Below, piece by piece: positions 7,348-16,532 of a DNA stretch of 38,149 nt (positions are counted from its first letter, which is position 1; the number at the start of each line of letters is the position of its first letter). Source of the DNA: Akkermansiaceae bacterium (lineage in GTDB: Bacteria > Verrucomicrobiota > Verrucomicrobiia > Verrucomicrobiales > Akkermansiaceae); the NCBI GenBank assembly GCA_026461385.1, contig JAPJNB010000041.1, positions 1 through 38,149 of the forward strand, given 5' to 3'. The notes beneath the pieces were generated by a model, which had not been told where the DNA came from, did not search any database, and was given only the letters and a program-made list of their open reading frames with translations. The translations under genes were made by a program, and so were the position numbers.

Positions 7348-8211
7348 ATGTTTGTCTGGTCGAAACTCTCTGCATCAAAGTGGATGGATGCTTGGGAGGA
7401 AAGATTCTCCGGAAATCCAAACTTGGTCATCGAGATGGTCAAGGGGGGCAAATCGATCCGGATCCGGCTTTTTTGTGCCACGCAGGCGGAGGCTGGTGCC
7501 GTCGCCGCTCAGTTCGGTGGCAGCACACGCAAAATGGCGAACGCCGAGTGGAATAAGCCGGTCGCAGCTCCCCGCCCCGTCAAGGTGCGTGGCATTTTCG
7601 TCCTCACCGCAGAAACTCGTCCGAAGGAACTGGCGACCCTGAAGAAAGCCAACCCAGGGCGTGAGATCATCGTGATCCCGCCAGAAATGGCCTTCGGCAC
7701 AGGCGACCATGCGACCACTTCGACCTGCCTGCGCCTGCTGGTCGACGTCGCACGCTCCCGCAAGGAAGCCCACTGGACCGTCGCAGATTTAGGAACCGGC
7801 ACTGGCGTGCTGGCGATTGCCGCGAAGAAACTCGGGGCTGGCGAGACGTTTGCTTGCGACTATGACCCGCTCGCCGTCGCAGTCGCGGTGCGCAACATCG
7901 AACGCAATGGAACCCCCGAAATCCTCATGCAGGAACAAGATGTCCTCCGCTGGAAACCGCGAAAAAAAGGCTACGATGTCGTCCTCGCCAATTTATTTTC
8001 GACCATTCTCATTGAAGCTTGGCCAGTGATTGCGAAGGCGCTCGCACCCGGCGGAGATCTCATCGTATCCGGGATCCTCGCCACCCAAGCTTGGGACGTT
8101 TTCAAAGCGGCAGCAAGCAATGGTCTTGGCTTCACGAAGGTGGTGAAAAAGGGCAAATGGGTCACCGCTCACGGGGGACACCTCACGGACCTCATCGCTC
8201 AAGAGTCCTGA
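7348..8211 (+). CDS. prmA: Ribosomal protein L11 methyltransferase (PrmA-like)
   Basis: SAM-dependent methyltransferase of 287 aa. An N-terminal substrate-recognition region (about 1-120) precedes the Rossmann domain, with PPEMAFGTGDHATTSTCL (family hallmark), VADLGTGTGVLAIAAKKLGA (SAM motif I) and the DVVLANLF post-motif. PrmA methylates Lys and the N-terminus of L11 in the large subunit. The start at 7348 follows the tRNA-Gly CCA by 32 bases; frames open further upstream only by running through the tRNA. It may be cotranscribed with the tRNA, and the thioesterase gene follows after 20 bp. Confidence 0.92.
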   Translation: MFVWSKLSASKWMDAWEERFSGNPNLVIEMVKGGKSIRIRLFCATQAEAGAVAAQFGGSTRKMANAEWNKPVAAPRPVKVRGIFVLTAETRPKELATLKKANPGREIIVIPPEMAFGTGDHATTSTCLRLLVDVARSRKEAHWTVADLGTGTGVLAIAAKKLGAGETFACDYDPLAVAVAVRNIERNGTPEILMQEQDVLRWKPRKKGYDVVLANLFSTILIEAWPVIAKALAPGGDLIVSGILATQAWDVFKAAASNGLGFTKVVKKGKWVTAHGGHLTDLIAQES

Positions 8212-8231
8212 AAATTCATCGAAGGTCCCGC

Positions 8232-8642
8232 ATGCCCGAAGCGAAACCCAGTATTGAAACCCGGGAGGAGGTCATGTTTTTCGACACCGACTGCGGAGCC
8301 GTGGTTCACAATCTCGCCTACCTCCGGATGATCGAGACCTGTCGCACAAGGCTGGCAGCATTGATGGGCTTAGACCTTCGCACGATGTCTGAAACCCAAG
8401 TCTTCCCCGTGGTGATCCGCACGGAAATCGATTACCAAAAGCCAGCAAAACTGGGTGACTGGATCACCATTCGCGGCCGGTTAGACGAAATTTCCCGTGC
8501 ACGGTTCTGGTGTGCCTTTGAGATGGTTCGCGAGTCGGATGGCGCCCTCCTGGTCACCGCACGTCAGGCTCTCGCCCTCGTGGAGATGCCAACCGGGAAG
8601 CCGTTGCGCCTCCCAGCAGAGTGGCCGGGCCGCTGGACCTGA
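8232..8642 (+). CDS. Acyl-CoA thioesterase, YbgC/FadM-type hotdog protein
   Basis: Hotdog-fold protein of 136 aa. The 4HBT/YbgC active-site pattern is seen near the N-terminus: FFDTDCGAVVHNLAYLRMIE, with the catalytic Asp in DTD and the conserved Tyr and Glu. Relatives hydrolyse acyl-CoA thioesters; YbgC is linked to the Tol-Pal envelope system in proteobacteria, but no tol genes are here. The substrate cannot be read from the sequence. It follows prmA by 20 bp on the same strand and is likely in its operon. The ATG at 8232 opens just before the domain. Confidence 0.88.
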   Translation: MPEAKPSIETREEVMFFDTDCGAVVHNLAYLRMIETCRTRLAALMGLDLRTMSETQVFPVVIRTEIDYQKPAKLGDWITIRGRLDEISRARFWCAFEMVRESDGALLVTARQALALVEMPTGKPLRLPAEWPGRWT

Positions 8643-8760
8643 ACCGACCGGACAGCCATGGCATCGACTCTCTGGAGGCTCCAATTCAAGCACTCTCAAG
8701 CCCGCCTGAGAAAACGATCCGTGGGCTTGAAACCACTCACTTGCTAGACAACCCTTCCCC

Positions 8761-9648
8761 GTGCAAAACGCCTTCATCCTCGGTGCCGGTCTCGGCAATC
8801 GGTTACGCCCACTCACGGAGCGGTTGCCCAAGCCCCTCGTCCCTCTCTTTCACCGGCCTCTGGCGGAATGGACGATCGATGCCTGCAACCGGATCGGGAT
8901 CAACCGCTTTGCCATCAACACCCACCACCTCCCCAACGCCTGGGCGGGCTTTGGCTCGGGAAAAGATCTAACGTTTTTCCATGAGCCAGTCCTGTTAGAA
9001 ACCGGTGGTGGATTAAAGAATTGCGCTGCTTGGATGAGTGGTGATCCCCTCCTCGTACACAATGGGGATATTTTTTCCACCTTGCCACTGGAGCGCCTCA
9101 TCGAGGCTCACCATGCCTCAGGCTTGCCCGTGACCCTCGCGCTACGCTCGGCAGGTTCCGCCAAGCACATCGCACTCGACGCCTCCAAATCACGCGTCAC
9201 CGACATCCGTAACCAACTCGGTCGCTCCGAGGGAACTCACGTGTTCACCGGAATCTACTGTGTGAATCCCTCGTTTCTCGACTGGATCCCCGCAGGAGAA
9301 AAATTCTCAGTCATCCCAGCATTTCTTGAATTGGCGAAAATGAGCCAACTGGGAGCCATCGTTCTTGATGAAGGGGTCTGGCTCGATCTCGGCGACCGCG
9401 ACTCATACCTGCAAGCCCACCGCGAGCTTAGTCTCGAACCTGCCATCCACCCGGAGGCGAACATCGAAGGCGGGGCAATCATCGAGCGATCCGTCGTCGG
9501 CCGCGGGGCCAGCGTGGCGGCAGGGGCCGTCATACGCGATTCCATCGTCTGGCCCGGCGGACGTGTGGCAAGCAGCGCTCGTTTGGAGCGTTGCATCGTT
9601 TATTCGCAGGATTTGATTCAAGGGACTCACGAAAATCAGGACCTTTGA
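8761..9648 (+). CDS. Sugar-phosphate nucleotidyltransferase
   Basis: Protein of 295 aa starting with GTG. The nucleotidyltransferase domain begins at once with ILGAGLGNRLRPLT and PKPLVP (the GxGxRxxPxTxxxPK signature); the metal-binding Asp is in VHNGDIF. The C-terminal part (about 225-285) has hexapeptide-like turns (EGGAIIERSVVGRGA, GAVIRDSIVWPGG) forming a short left-handed beta-helix. The family makes NDP-sugars such as GDP-mannose, dTDP-glucose or UDP-MurNAc (MurU). No kinase such as AmgK is next to it, so the sugar cannot be assigned. A weak 7-bp stem (8697-8703/8723-8729) precedes it. Confidence 0.88.
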   Translation: MQNAFILGAGLGNRLRPLTERLPKPLVPLFHRPLAEWTIDACNRIGINRFAINTHHLPNAWAGFGSGKDLTFFHEPVLLETGGGLKNCAAWMSGDPLLVHNGDIFSTLPLERLIEAHHASGLPVTLALRSAGSAKHIALDASKSRVTDIRNQLGRSEGTHVFTGIYCVNPSFLDWIPAGEKFSVIPAFLELAKMSQLGAIVLDEGVWLDLGDRDSYLQAHRELSLEPAIHPEANIEGGAIIERSVVGRGASVAAGAVIRDSIVWPGGRVASSARLERCIVYSQDLIQGTHENQDL

Positions 9649-9823
9649 TGGATTTCTCCACGGATTTCTGAGAGATCCTCCTAATCAACCGCGTAGGACC
9701 GAACCGAATACCCGAATTTTGGGAATTTTAAATATTCACACTGCCGCTTGCCATCAGGGAGCAGATTGAATAGATCTGAGCGACTCTAATACCAATTAGT
9801 TCTGACCTACCCCTAAAAACCAT

Positions 9824-11428
9824 ATGACAAACAACGCACTCAACACAGCGCCAAACGCCAAGCGGCTCCTATGGGCCGGCTTCCTCGCCATCCTCGCCAC
9901 CGGCATCGGCTTCGGTGTTCGCGGAGGCATCCTCGCCAACTGGGCGGCCGACTTCGGCTTCACCGGGGCCCAACTCGGTGACATTGGAGGTGCTGGCTTC
10001 ACCGGATTCTGCTTCGGCATCATCATCGGCGGCGTCGTGGTTGATAAAATCGGCTACGGCAAGCTCGTCTGCGCTGCATTCATCATGCACGTCCTTTCGG
10101 CATTCATCACGTTTGCCGCCCACAAGGGCCAAGTGCAGGACACGGCTTACATGTATCTCTACATCGGAACGTTTGTGTTCGCTCTGGCAAATGGCACCTT
10201 GGAAGCCGTCGCAAACCCTCTGGTTGCAACCCTCTTTCCAAACAACCGCACCCACTACCTGAACATCCTCCATGCCGCTTGGCCTGCTGGCTTGGTCGGC
10301 GGTGGTTTGATCGGATGGACTCTCGGCGAAAACGGCGTGGACTGGAAAATCCAGCTCAGTCTTTTCCTGATTCCTACCGTGCTTTATGGATTCGCCTTCA
10401 TGGGCCAAACGTTTCCCAAGTCCGAAGCAGCATCCAAAGGGCTTAAGCTCGGCGACATGATGAAAGAAGTGGGCCTACTTGGCGCGCTAGTCGCTTGCGG
10501 AATCATCGGCCTGTTTTTCAAAGCTCAACTCGGCGGTGTTCTCGCATTCTTCACGGGTGCAGCCTTCTTCACCGGACCGGCCTGGATGTATGTTTCCTGG
10601 GGTGTAGCACTACTCCTTTGGTTCATCGTCGCAGGGAAAACCCATTTCGCAGTCGGCTCCTTTTTGCTGTTCATCCTGTTCGTGACCCATGCACTCGTGG
10701 GTGCCGTTGAACTCGGAACTGATGGCTGGATCCAAAACATCACGGGCAATATCCTTACGCCCTCGCAAGGTAAGATCCTCTTTGTTTTCACCTCATTGCT
10801 AATGTTCGCGCTGCGCTTCTCCGCCCATTTCATCGAAAGCAAACTCAAGATTTCGCCGATCGGACTTTTGGTGATTTGTGCAATCTTGGCGGTGATCGGC
10901 CTCAACCTCGTCAGCAGCATCGAAACCTTCGTTGGCGCACTTCTTGCACTTTCGGTTTACGCGCTCGGAAAGACATTTTTCTGGCCCACGATGCTCGCGG
11001 TGGTGGGCGACCGCTTCCCAAGGACCGGCGCGATCGCCATGTCGATCATGGGCGGAATCGGCATGATGTCGGCTGGATTGCTTGGTGGACCAGGCCTAGG
11101 TTATGCCAAGGACCGCTTCACGGTGGACCACCTCAAGGCAACCAACGTCGCCGCATACGAATCCAATAAAGCTGCCAAATCCAGTTCATTCCTCTTCCTT
11201 GACCCGGTGACGGGACTCGATGGCACCAAACTTTCGGAAGCTCAAAAGGCAACCGCGAAAAACCCAGAGCAAAAGGCTCTTGCAGACGCGAGTATCGTCG
11301 GCGACCGCAAGACCTTGAAAGCGGATTCATTTATCCCCGCAACCATGGCCGGGATCTTCATCTTGCTGCTGCTTTATTTCAAATCCATCGGCGGCTACCG
11401 TCCGTTGTCGATTGAAGAAAACTCCTGA
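9824..11428 (+). CDS. MFS transporter, possibly sugar (FucP/FHS-like)
   Basis: Integral membrane protein of 534 aa with at least 12 hydrophobic spans. The first half carries an MFS loop 2-3 motif ([13 protein letters not shown]) and [18 protein letters not shown] followed by LNILHAAWP, which resembles the FHS/FucP sugar-proton symporter family. The second half has [18 protein letters not shown] and a polar loop of about 90 residues before the last span, longer than usual. Substrate unknown; a hexose is inference. It is a single gene with a strong terminator directly after it. Its 175-bp upstream gap holds no gene. Confidence 0.85.
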   Translation: MTNNALNTAPNAKRLLWAGFLAILATGIGFGVRGGILANWAADFGFTGAQLGDIGGAGFTGFCFGIIIGGVVVDKIGYGKLVCAAFIMHVLSAFITFAAHKGQVQDTAYMYLYIGTFVFALANGTLEAVANPLVATLFPNNRTHYLNILHAAWPAGLVGGGLIGWTLGENGVDWKIQLSLFLIPTVLYGFAFMGQTFPKSEAASKGLKLGDMMKEVGLLGALVACGIIGLFFKAQLGGVLAFFTGAAFFTGPAWMYVSWGVALLLWFIVAGKTHFAVGSFLLFILFVTHALVGAVELGTDGWIQNITGNILTPSQGKILFVFTSLLMFALRFSAHFIESKLKISPIGLLVICAILAVIGLNLVSSIETFVGALLALSVYALGKTFFWPTMLAVVGDRFPRTGAIAMSIMGGIGMMSAGLLGGPGLGYAKDRFTVDHLKATNVAAYESNKAAKSSSFLFLDPVTGLDGTKLSEAQKATAKNPEQKALADASIVGDRKTLKADSFIPATMAGIFILLLLYFKSIGGYRPLSIEENS

Positions 11429-11450
11429 TTTCACGTCGGATTTCCAAATC

Positions 11451-11483
11451 AGCGGCACAGCTTCACGGCTGTGCCGCTTTTTT
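11451..11483 (+). terminator. Rho-independent terminator after the MFS gene
   Basis: AGCGGCACAG (11451-11460) and CTGTGCCGCT (11469-11478) form a perfect 10-bp stem with an 8-base loop, followed by a T-run (11478-11483). It starts 22 bases after the MFS stop codon. Confidence 0.9.
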
Positions 11484-11523
11484 GCACTTGCGAGATGAAC
11501 CATCGGCGAGTCCATTGGGGCGG

Positions 11524-12183
11524 ATGATGTCGATCGGCAAGAAACTACCCATTTACGGAGCACTCATGGTGGGGCTTCTGTTTCTCTGCCTTTCGTTGTC
11601 TCCGCAGCAGGTGAAAATCAACCTCGCGGACGGTTTTGACTTTCCCGTCGGCAAACCAAATGGCACGGGTTACTACAAAGCTCGCGGCCTCCGACTCCGC
11701 GCTCCGCAACATTTCGGAGAAGATTGGAACGGCCGAACTGGGGGAGATACCGATCTCGGCGCGCCGGTCTATGCCGTTGCGGATGGAATTGTCACCCTCG
11801 CGCACAACGTGAGGTCCGGCTGGGGCAACGTGGTCTTGACTCGGCACGCATACCGAGACCTTGCAACGGGGCAGGTCAAGTTCTGCGACACCCTCAATGG
11901 CCACCTCAACCAGATCATGGTAAAGGACGGCCAGTTGATCAAAAAAGGCCAACAAATTGGCACCATCGGCAACAACTTCGGCATGTACCCCGCCCACTTG
12001 CATTTTGAAATCCGGCTCAATATCAACATCGGAATGCATCGTGAAAAAGCACCCTCCGACTTAGCAAATTGGGCAGAACCGACGGAATTCATCAATAAAT
12101 TCCGCAAACTCAACCGCGAGTGGAAGCCCGTGGTCGTTCCAACTGGGACTTATCAGGAGTACTTCGGATTCAAAGGCCTGTAA
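11524..12183 (+). CDS. M23 family metallopeptidase (LytM/lysostaphin-like), membrane-anchored
   Basis: Protein of 219 aa. An N-terminal hydrophobic segment (GALMVGLLFLCLSL) anchors or exports it. The M23 domain follows, with the zinc motif HFGED (HxxxD) and the second motif HLHFE (HxH), so catalytic ligands look intact. Such enzymes cut peptide cross-links in peptidoglycan during growth or division. The first of two tandem ATGs (11524, 11527) is used; a TTG start at 11482 would fall in the upstream terminator T-run and is unlikely. It is convergent with map, 19 bp apart. Confidence 0.9.
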   Translation: MMSIGKKLPIYGALMVGLLFLCLSLSPQQVKINLADGFDFPVGKPNGTGYYKARGLRLRAPQHFGEDWNGRTGGDTDLGAPVYAVADGIVTLAHNVRSGWGNVVLTRHAYRDLATGQVKFCDTLNGHLNQIMVKDGQLIKKGQQIGTIGNNFGMYPAHLHFEIRLNINIGMHREKAPSDLANWAEPTEFINKFRKLNREWKPVVVPTGTYQEYFGFKGL

Positions 12184-12202
12184 TACAGCCGACCCAAGAC
12201 CA

Positions 12203-13042
12203 CTACCAAGGCGGTAGCCCAAGCATCTCTGGCAGTGCCTCGCGTGGCCGCCAAGTCAGAATTTCTGGATCTCCCGAGGTGATCAGCACCGTGTGCTCGA
12301 AATGAGCGGATGGCTTGCGATCCTCCGTGATCACCGTCCAACCGTCCTCCAAGATCCGCACGCCAGCAACACCCGCATTCACCATCGGCTCAATGGCCAA
12401 GGTCATTCCGGGCATCAAGGTTGGCGACTTTCCTTGGGGACGATAGTTCGGAACCTGAGGCTCTTCATGCAACCGCCGCCCCACCCCATGACCCACAAAC
12501 TCGCGCACAATCGTAAACCCCTGTGGCTCAGTAAATTCCGCAACCGATCCACACAAATCCGCAAGCTTCCGACCCGCACGAGCATGACGAATCGCCTCAA
12601 AAAGCGACTGCTCAGTGACGGCCAGAAGCCGCTTCGTCTCTAGCGGGATGTCCCCCACTGGCACCGTGGTCGCGTTGTCCCCAATAAAGCCACTCTTCAC
12701 CACACCCACATCAATCTTTAAAATGTCACCCGGCTGAATCTTACGCACCCCACCGATCCCATGAACCACCTCTTCATTCACCGAAATGCAGGTGTACCCA
12801 GGAAACCCACGATATCCCAAAAAAGCGCTTTTGCAGTCATGCTGGCGCATCAACTCCGCCGCATACTGGTCGATCTCGCCCGTGGTTCGCCCAGGAGCCA
12901 CCTCCTTCGCCAGTGCTTGCAGAATCGATGACGCGATGGCACCTGCCTGGCGCATGAAGTCGATCTCGCGTGGGGTCTTGATGGGAATTCGGGTTCTTCG
13001 TGACACGATCTGGGAGCAAATTTGGATAAAGGAAGAGTTCAA
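12203..13042 (-). CDS. map: Methionine aminopeptidase, type I
   Basis: Enzyme of 279 aa (TTG start) removing the initiator Met from nascent proteins. The pita-bread fold and metal ligands are present: DVGVVKSGFIGDNATT (two Asp), FVGHGVGRRLHEEPQVPN (His), AIEPM (Glu) and a late Glu in HFEHTV. Its TTG overlaps the adk stop as TTGA, which suggests translational coupling. About 17 residues precede the usual family N-terminus (IKTPREI), so a GTG at 13006 is a plausible alternative start. It closes the ribosomal/secretion cluster; infA and the rpsM-rpsK-rpoA genes that often follow are absent. Confidence 0.95.
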   Translation of the reverse strand: MNSSFIQICSQIVSRRTRIPIKTPREIDFMRQAGAIASSILQALAKEVAPGRTTGEIDQYAAELMRQHDCKSAFLGYRGFPGYTCISVNEEVVHGIGGVRKIQPGDILKIDVGVVKSGFIGDNATTVPVGDIPLETKRLLAVTEQSLFEAIRHARAGRKLADLCGSVAEFTEPQGFTIVREFVGHGVGRRLHEEPQVPNYRPQGKSPTLMPGMTLAIEPMVNAGVAGVRILEDGWTVITEDRKPSAHFEHTVLITSGDPEILTWRPREALPEMLGLPPW

Positions 13043-13704
13043 ACGGAGCGATTCGCAACAATTTGAAGAAGTTTGGACGCCACTTCATCCTGAGAAGCAC
13101 TCGCATCGCAAGAATAAAGCATCCCCAGTTGCCGATAACGGGAAATCACCGGTTGAGTGAGCGACTCAAATTCTGCATGGCGACTGCGGAAATTCTCATC
13201 GCTGTCATCAGAGCGAGGGCCTGCGGGGTCACCACAAACCGGACACTTGCCACCCTCAAGCCGCTGGTTTCGGCTACCAGACCACCGGCAACTTGAGCAC
13301 TCCACGCGGTCGTGAATGCGTTCTAAAAGCACCTCCATTGGCACATCCAAGAAAATTGCGGCATCAAGTTTCAGCCGACGTTTTGCAAGCCAATCGTCAA
13401 GAAAAACTGCCTGTGATAGACTGCGGGGAAATCCATCCAGCACCCAGCCACCATCTTGCCGCCCTAGCCAATCTGCAAGAATCGAGCACATCAGCTCATC
13501 GGGCAAGTAAGCTCCACGAGCAAGGATGGGTTCAGCCTCTTTACCAAGATCTGATCCCTCCTCAACGTTCTCGCGAAGCAAGGCCCCCGTGCCCAGATAT
13601 CCAAGACCCAGTGCTGCTGCGAGCTTTCGGCCTTGAGTACCCTTGCCAGAAGCCGGCGGCCCTAGCAGGACGACACGGAGCGGCTTGGTCACAGACTCGA
13701 TCAA
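13039..13704 (-). CDS. adk: Adenylate kinase
   Basis: Enzyme of 221 aa interconverting ATP + AMP and 2 ADP. The P-loop GPPASGKGTQ lies near residue 15, the NMP-binding part follows, and DGFPRS is present. The LID carries a Cys4 site (CSSC and CPVC), so it is the zinc-type adenylate kinase. The TTG start overlaps the secY stop as TTGA; a GTG four codons later is an alternative. The secY-adk-map order is the common spc-operon arrangement. Confidence 0.95.
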   Translation of the reverse strand: MIESVTKPLRVVLLGPPASGKGTQGRKLAAALGLGYLGTGALLRENVEEGSDLGKEAEPILARGAYLPDELMCSILADWLGRQDGGWVLDGFPRSLSQAVFLDDWLAKRRLKLDAAIFLDVPMEVLLERIHDRVECSSCRWSGSRNQRLEGGKCPVCGDPAGPRSDDSDENFRSRHAEFESLTQPVISRYRQLGMLYSCDASASQDEVASKLLQIVANRSV

Positions 13705-15215
13705 TGTGCGGAACTATTGTAAATGTAGGCCGTGATACCAATCACAATCAGGATGGCGATGACCGTCCATAAATAAACGATCGCGGTACGAGGCGCTGCG
13801 CCACTGTTTTGATTCAATCGGTCGTAGCGCCCCTTGAGTTTTCCCTTCCGCAAGAACCCATCATAGTGCTTTTGAAGCAACTGGGTCTCCACCTGGCGCA
13901 TCACGTCAAGCACGACACCCACCATGATCAAAAGCGACGTACCACCGAAAAACTGAAGCACCAGCGAACCGGGTGGAAGCCCAACGAGGTGACCCGTGAC
14001 GACGGGCAACACAAACAGTGCAACCATGAAAAAGGCTCCCGCAAACGTGAGGCGGGTCATGGTGAAATCCAAGAAATCTGCCGTCGGCTTACCTGGGCGA
14101 ACACCGGGGATGTAGCCACCATTCCGCTTTAGATCCTCTGCAATTTGAGAAGGCTGGAACATCATCGCTACCCAAAAATATGAGAAAAGGAAAATGCCGA
14201 TGACGCCCAAGATATAGAACCACATCCCGCCTTGCGAGAGTTGACCGTAAAGTTTCACTGCCCAAGGCTGCCCCGAAATCCCCGGGATCCACTGAAGCAT
14301 CAATGGTGGGAGTGAGAGCACCGCAGATGCGAAAATGATGGGCATGACACCCGCATAATTCACTTTGAGCGGCAGGTACTGAGTCTGGCCGCCGAACTGC
14401 TTACGACCCACCACTCGCTTAGCATATTGCACTGCAATCCTACGTTGCGCTTGGGTAATCGAAATCGTTGCCGCAATGACGACGAGCAACAAAGCAATCA
14501 TGACCACCATCCAAATCGCATTGAAGGGATTCACCACCCCTTGCGAAGGAACGAAAAATTTCCACGCTTGGATCAATGCCCCCGGAAGCGCCGAGATGAT
14601 GTTTACTGTAATGATGATCGAGGTTCCGTTGCCAATGCCTTTTTCCGTGATCTGATCGGCAATCCATAATAGCAAAACCGTGCCAGCAACGATCGTGATC
14701 ACCGTCATCCCCATCCACGTGTAGGAGGGATCGGGGACCAACTTGCCGAACTTCTCAATCCCCTTCATGTAGGGGATCTGCTCGGGATTGTTCAGCGACA
14801 TCGCAGCGAACACCCCTTGAACCAATGCAATGAGGATCGTGATGTACCGCGTGTATTGAGTGATTTTCTGGCGGCCACCATCCTCGCGAGCGAGGACAGA
14901 AAGTTTTGGAATCACCGCCGTCATCAACTGAACCATAATCGACGCCGAGATGTACGGCATGATTCCCAGCGCAAAAATACCTGCCTTCTGAAGACCACCA
15001 CCGGAGAACACCGTCAGCAATGCAGTGATCCCGCCCGCCGGGCTTTTCGGATCGACCGCTTTCAAGCTGTCAAGCCAAGCCTTGATCACCGTGGCGTCAA
15101 CGCCAGGCAACGTGATGTGAACCCCGAGACGAATGATCACAATCAGAGCGAGAGTGAAAAGAATCCTATCCCGCAGCTCGGGGATCTTCCAAGTGTTTGC
15201 GAATGCTGAAATCAT
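13701..15215 (-). CDS. secY: Protein translocase subunit SecY
   Basis: Integral membrane protein of 504 aa with about ten hydrophobic spans, forming the SecYEG export channel. Family landmarks: FANTWKIPELRDRI at the N-terminus, a periplasmic plug region near GGGLQKAGIFALGIMPYI, QLLQKHYDG near the C-terminus. It is longer than E. coli SecY (443 aa), mainly through enlarged loops, including one before the second span (KAWLDSLKAVDPKSP). It lies 96 bp after rplO, across a perfect 13-bp hairpin, and overlaps adk. Confidence 0.97.
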   Translation of the reverse strand: MISAFANTWKIPELRDRILFTLALIVIIRLGVHITLPGVDATVIKAWLDSLKAVDPKSPAGGITALLTVFSGGGLQKAGIFALGIMPYISASIMVQLMTAVIPKLSVLAREDGGRQKITQYTRYITILIALVQGVFAAMSLNNPEQIPYMKGIEKFGKLVPDPSYTWMGMTVITIVAGTVLLLWIADQITEKGIGNGTSIIITVNIISALPGALIQAWKFFVPSQGVVNPFNAIWMVVMIALLLVVIAATISITQAQRRIAVQYAKRVVGRKQFGGQTQYLPLKVNYAGVMPIIFASAVLSLPPLMLQWIPGISGQPWAVKLYGQLSQGGMWFYILGVIGIFLFSYFWVAMMFQPSQIAEDLKRNGGYIPGVRPGKPTADFLDFTMTRLTFAGAFFMVALFVLPVVTGHLVGLPPGSLVLQFFGGTSLLIMVGVVLDVMRQVETQLLQKHYDGFLRKGKLKGRYDRLNQNSGAAPRTAIVYLWTVIAILIVIGITAYIYNSSAH

Positions 15216-15255
15216 GGCTATTTAGGCGAAGGAATGAGGCTTGGTGTCTGAACAA

Positions 15256-15285
15256 GACGAGGAAGCGCACTAGCGCTTCCTCGTC
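15256..15285 (-). promoter_or_regulatory. Perfect 13-bp hairpin between rplO and secY
   Basis: GACGAGGAAGCGC (15256-15268) and GCGCTTCCTCGTC (15273-15285) pair fully around a 4-base loop. On the mRNA strand it is followed by TTGTTCAGAC, not a T-run, so it is not a typical terminator. It could be an RNase processing site, an mRNA-stability element or a partial attenuator setting SecY level relative to ribosomal proteins. Confidence 0.6.
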
Positions 15286-15311
15286 GGAGATCAAATATCA
15301 GTGAAAAACCA

Positions 15312-15764
15312 TCAAGCGGTTGGCTCGTTGACCGTTCCACCTGCTTTTTCGATTTTTTCGCGGGCGGAGGCACTGGCATTACCGACGACCACGTGGAATG
15401 CTTTGGTCACTTCACCAACGCCGAGCACCTTGATCTTGTCGTATGGGCCGTTGACGAGGCCTTGCCCACGGAGAGCTGCTTCATCAATGGTCGTGCCCGC
15501 ATCGAAAAGATCATCGAGCTCGCCCACATTGAAGACGCAGACCTTGTCGCGGAAATCGTAATTGTTGAAGCCGCGCTTTGGAAGCCGACGATGAAGCGGC
15601 ATCTGGCCACCCTCGAAGCCGACACGAGTGCCACTTCCTGATCGAGCTTTTTGACCCTTGTTGCCCTTACCGGCAGTTTTGCCATGACCTGAGCTTTCGC
15701 CGCAACCGAGACGCTTGTTCCGGTGCTTCGAGCCAGGATTCGGGCTGAATGAATGAAGTTCCAT
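15312..15764 (-). CDS. rplO: 50S ribosomal protein L15
   Basis: Protein of 150 aa of the large subunit. The Gly/Lys-rich N-terminal region (GSKHRNKRLGCGESSGHGKTAGKG, split by conserved turns) and GFEGGQMPLHRRLPKRGF are diagnostic. The ATG at 15764 gives the usual start (MELHSFSP); 20 upstream codons are not family-like. rpmD (L30), normally between rpsE and rplO, is missing: the 66-bp gap holds no such gene. Confidence 0.96.
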   Translation of the reverse strand: MELHSFSPNPGSKHRNKRLGCGESSGHGKTAGKGNKGQKARSGSGTRVGFEGGQMPLHRRLPKRGFNNYDFRDKVCVFNVGELDDLFDAGTTIDEAALRGQGLVNGPYDKIKVLGVGEVTKAFHVVVGNASASAREKIEKAGGTVNEPTA

Positions 15765-15830
15765 AAATATTCTGATTTTTGTTTTGAAGTTTAGGATGAT
15801 GCAGGATTGCCCCTGCACCCCCACCGCTCA

Positions 15831-16511
15831 TTAAATGGCTTTTTCGCGCTTTTTCTTGCCGCGTCCGCCGAGCACTTGGTCGCGGGTCCGAAGCTGGGAG
15901 AGTGCTTTAAGTGTCGCCTTGACGACGTTCGCGTGATTGGAGGAACCCATCGACTTCGCGAGGATGTCGCGGATGCCAACTGCTTCGCAAACCGCACGGA
16001 CACCGCCACCTGCGATGATCCCCGTTCCAGGTGATGCTGGCTTGAGGAGAACCTTGCCACCGCCGAACTCAGCGTAAATTTCGTGAGGGATCGTTCCATC
16101 GACAATGCTCATCGGCACGAGCACCTTGCGGGCTCCTTCGCTGGCCTTTTTGATGGCATCCGACACCTCATTCGCCTTGCCATAGCCAAGACCGACCTTG
16201 CCGACCTTGTTGCCAGTGACCACGAGTGCGGAAAAACTGAAGCGACGACCGCCCTTGACGACCTTGGCGCATCGGTTGATGAATACGACCTTTTCAGAAA
16301 GCTCGTTGCCTTCAGAGTCCGTCGGTGCTGCGCGCTCTTCGCGACGTGGACCACCGCGACCGCGACCGCCACCTTGCCCGCCGCCACCCTGATAGCCGCC
16401 GCCTTGGCCGCGACCACCTTGATAGGAGGACTGTTGAGGTGCTGATGCTGCCACCGGGGCCGAAGCGCCCGCTTCAGCGGCAGGAGATTGATTGTCTGGA
16501 ATTGTTACCAT
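15831..16511 (-). CDS. rpsE: 30S ribosomal protein S5 with Gly/Arg-rich N-terminal extension
   Basis: Protein of 226 aa, against about 165 in E. coli. The extra length is at the N-terminus: residues 1-28 are Ala/Pro/Ser-rich and residues 29-57 are a Gly/Gln/Arg repeat ([10 protein letters not shown], then [15 protein letters not shown]). The core starts near residue 70 with the double-stranded-RNA-binding fold ([21 protein letters not shown]) and the S5 domain ([15 protein letters not shown]). S5 sits at the mRNA entry channel with S3 and S4. The extension probably binds RNA or is disordered. The start is fixed by the first ATG after rplR, 21 bp away. Confidence 0.96.
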   Translation of the reverse strand: MVTIPDNQSPAAEAGASAPVAASAPQQSSYQGGRGQGGGYQGGGGQGGGRGRGGPRREERAAPTDSEGNELSEKVVFINRCAKVVKGGRRFSFSALVVTGNKVGKVGLGYGKANEVSDAIKKASEGARKVLVPMSIVDGTIPHEIYAEFGGGKVLLKPASPGTGIIAGGGVRAVCEAVGIRDILAKSMGSSNHANVVKATLKALSQLRTRDQVLGGRGKKKREKAI

Positions 16512-16532
16512 GATGTGTGTCTGATCGGAGCG

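Noticed and set aside
8697..8729. CAAGCCC/GGGCTTG hairpin before the nucleotidyltransferase as a terminator
   Set aside because: Long 19-base loop and no T-run; probably chance.
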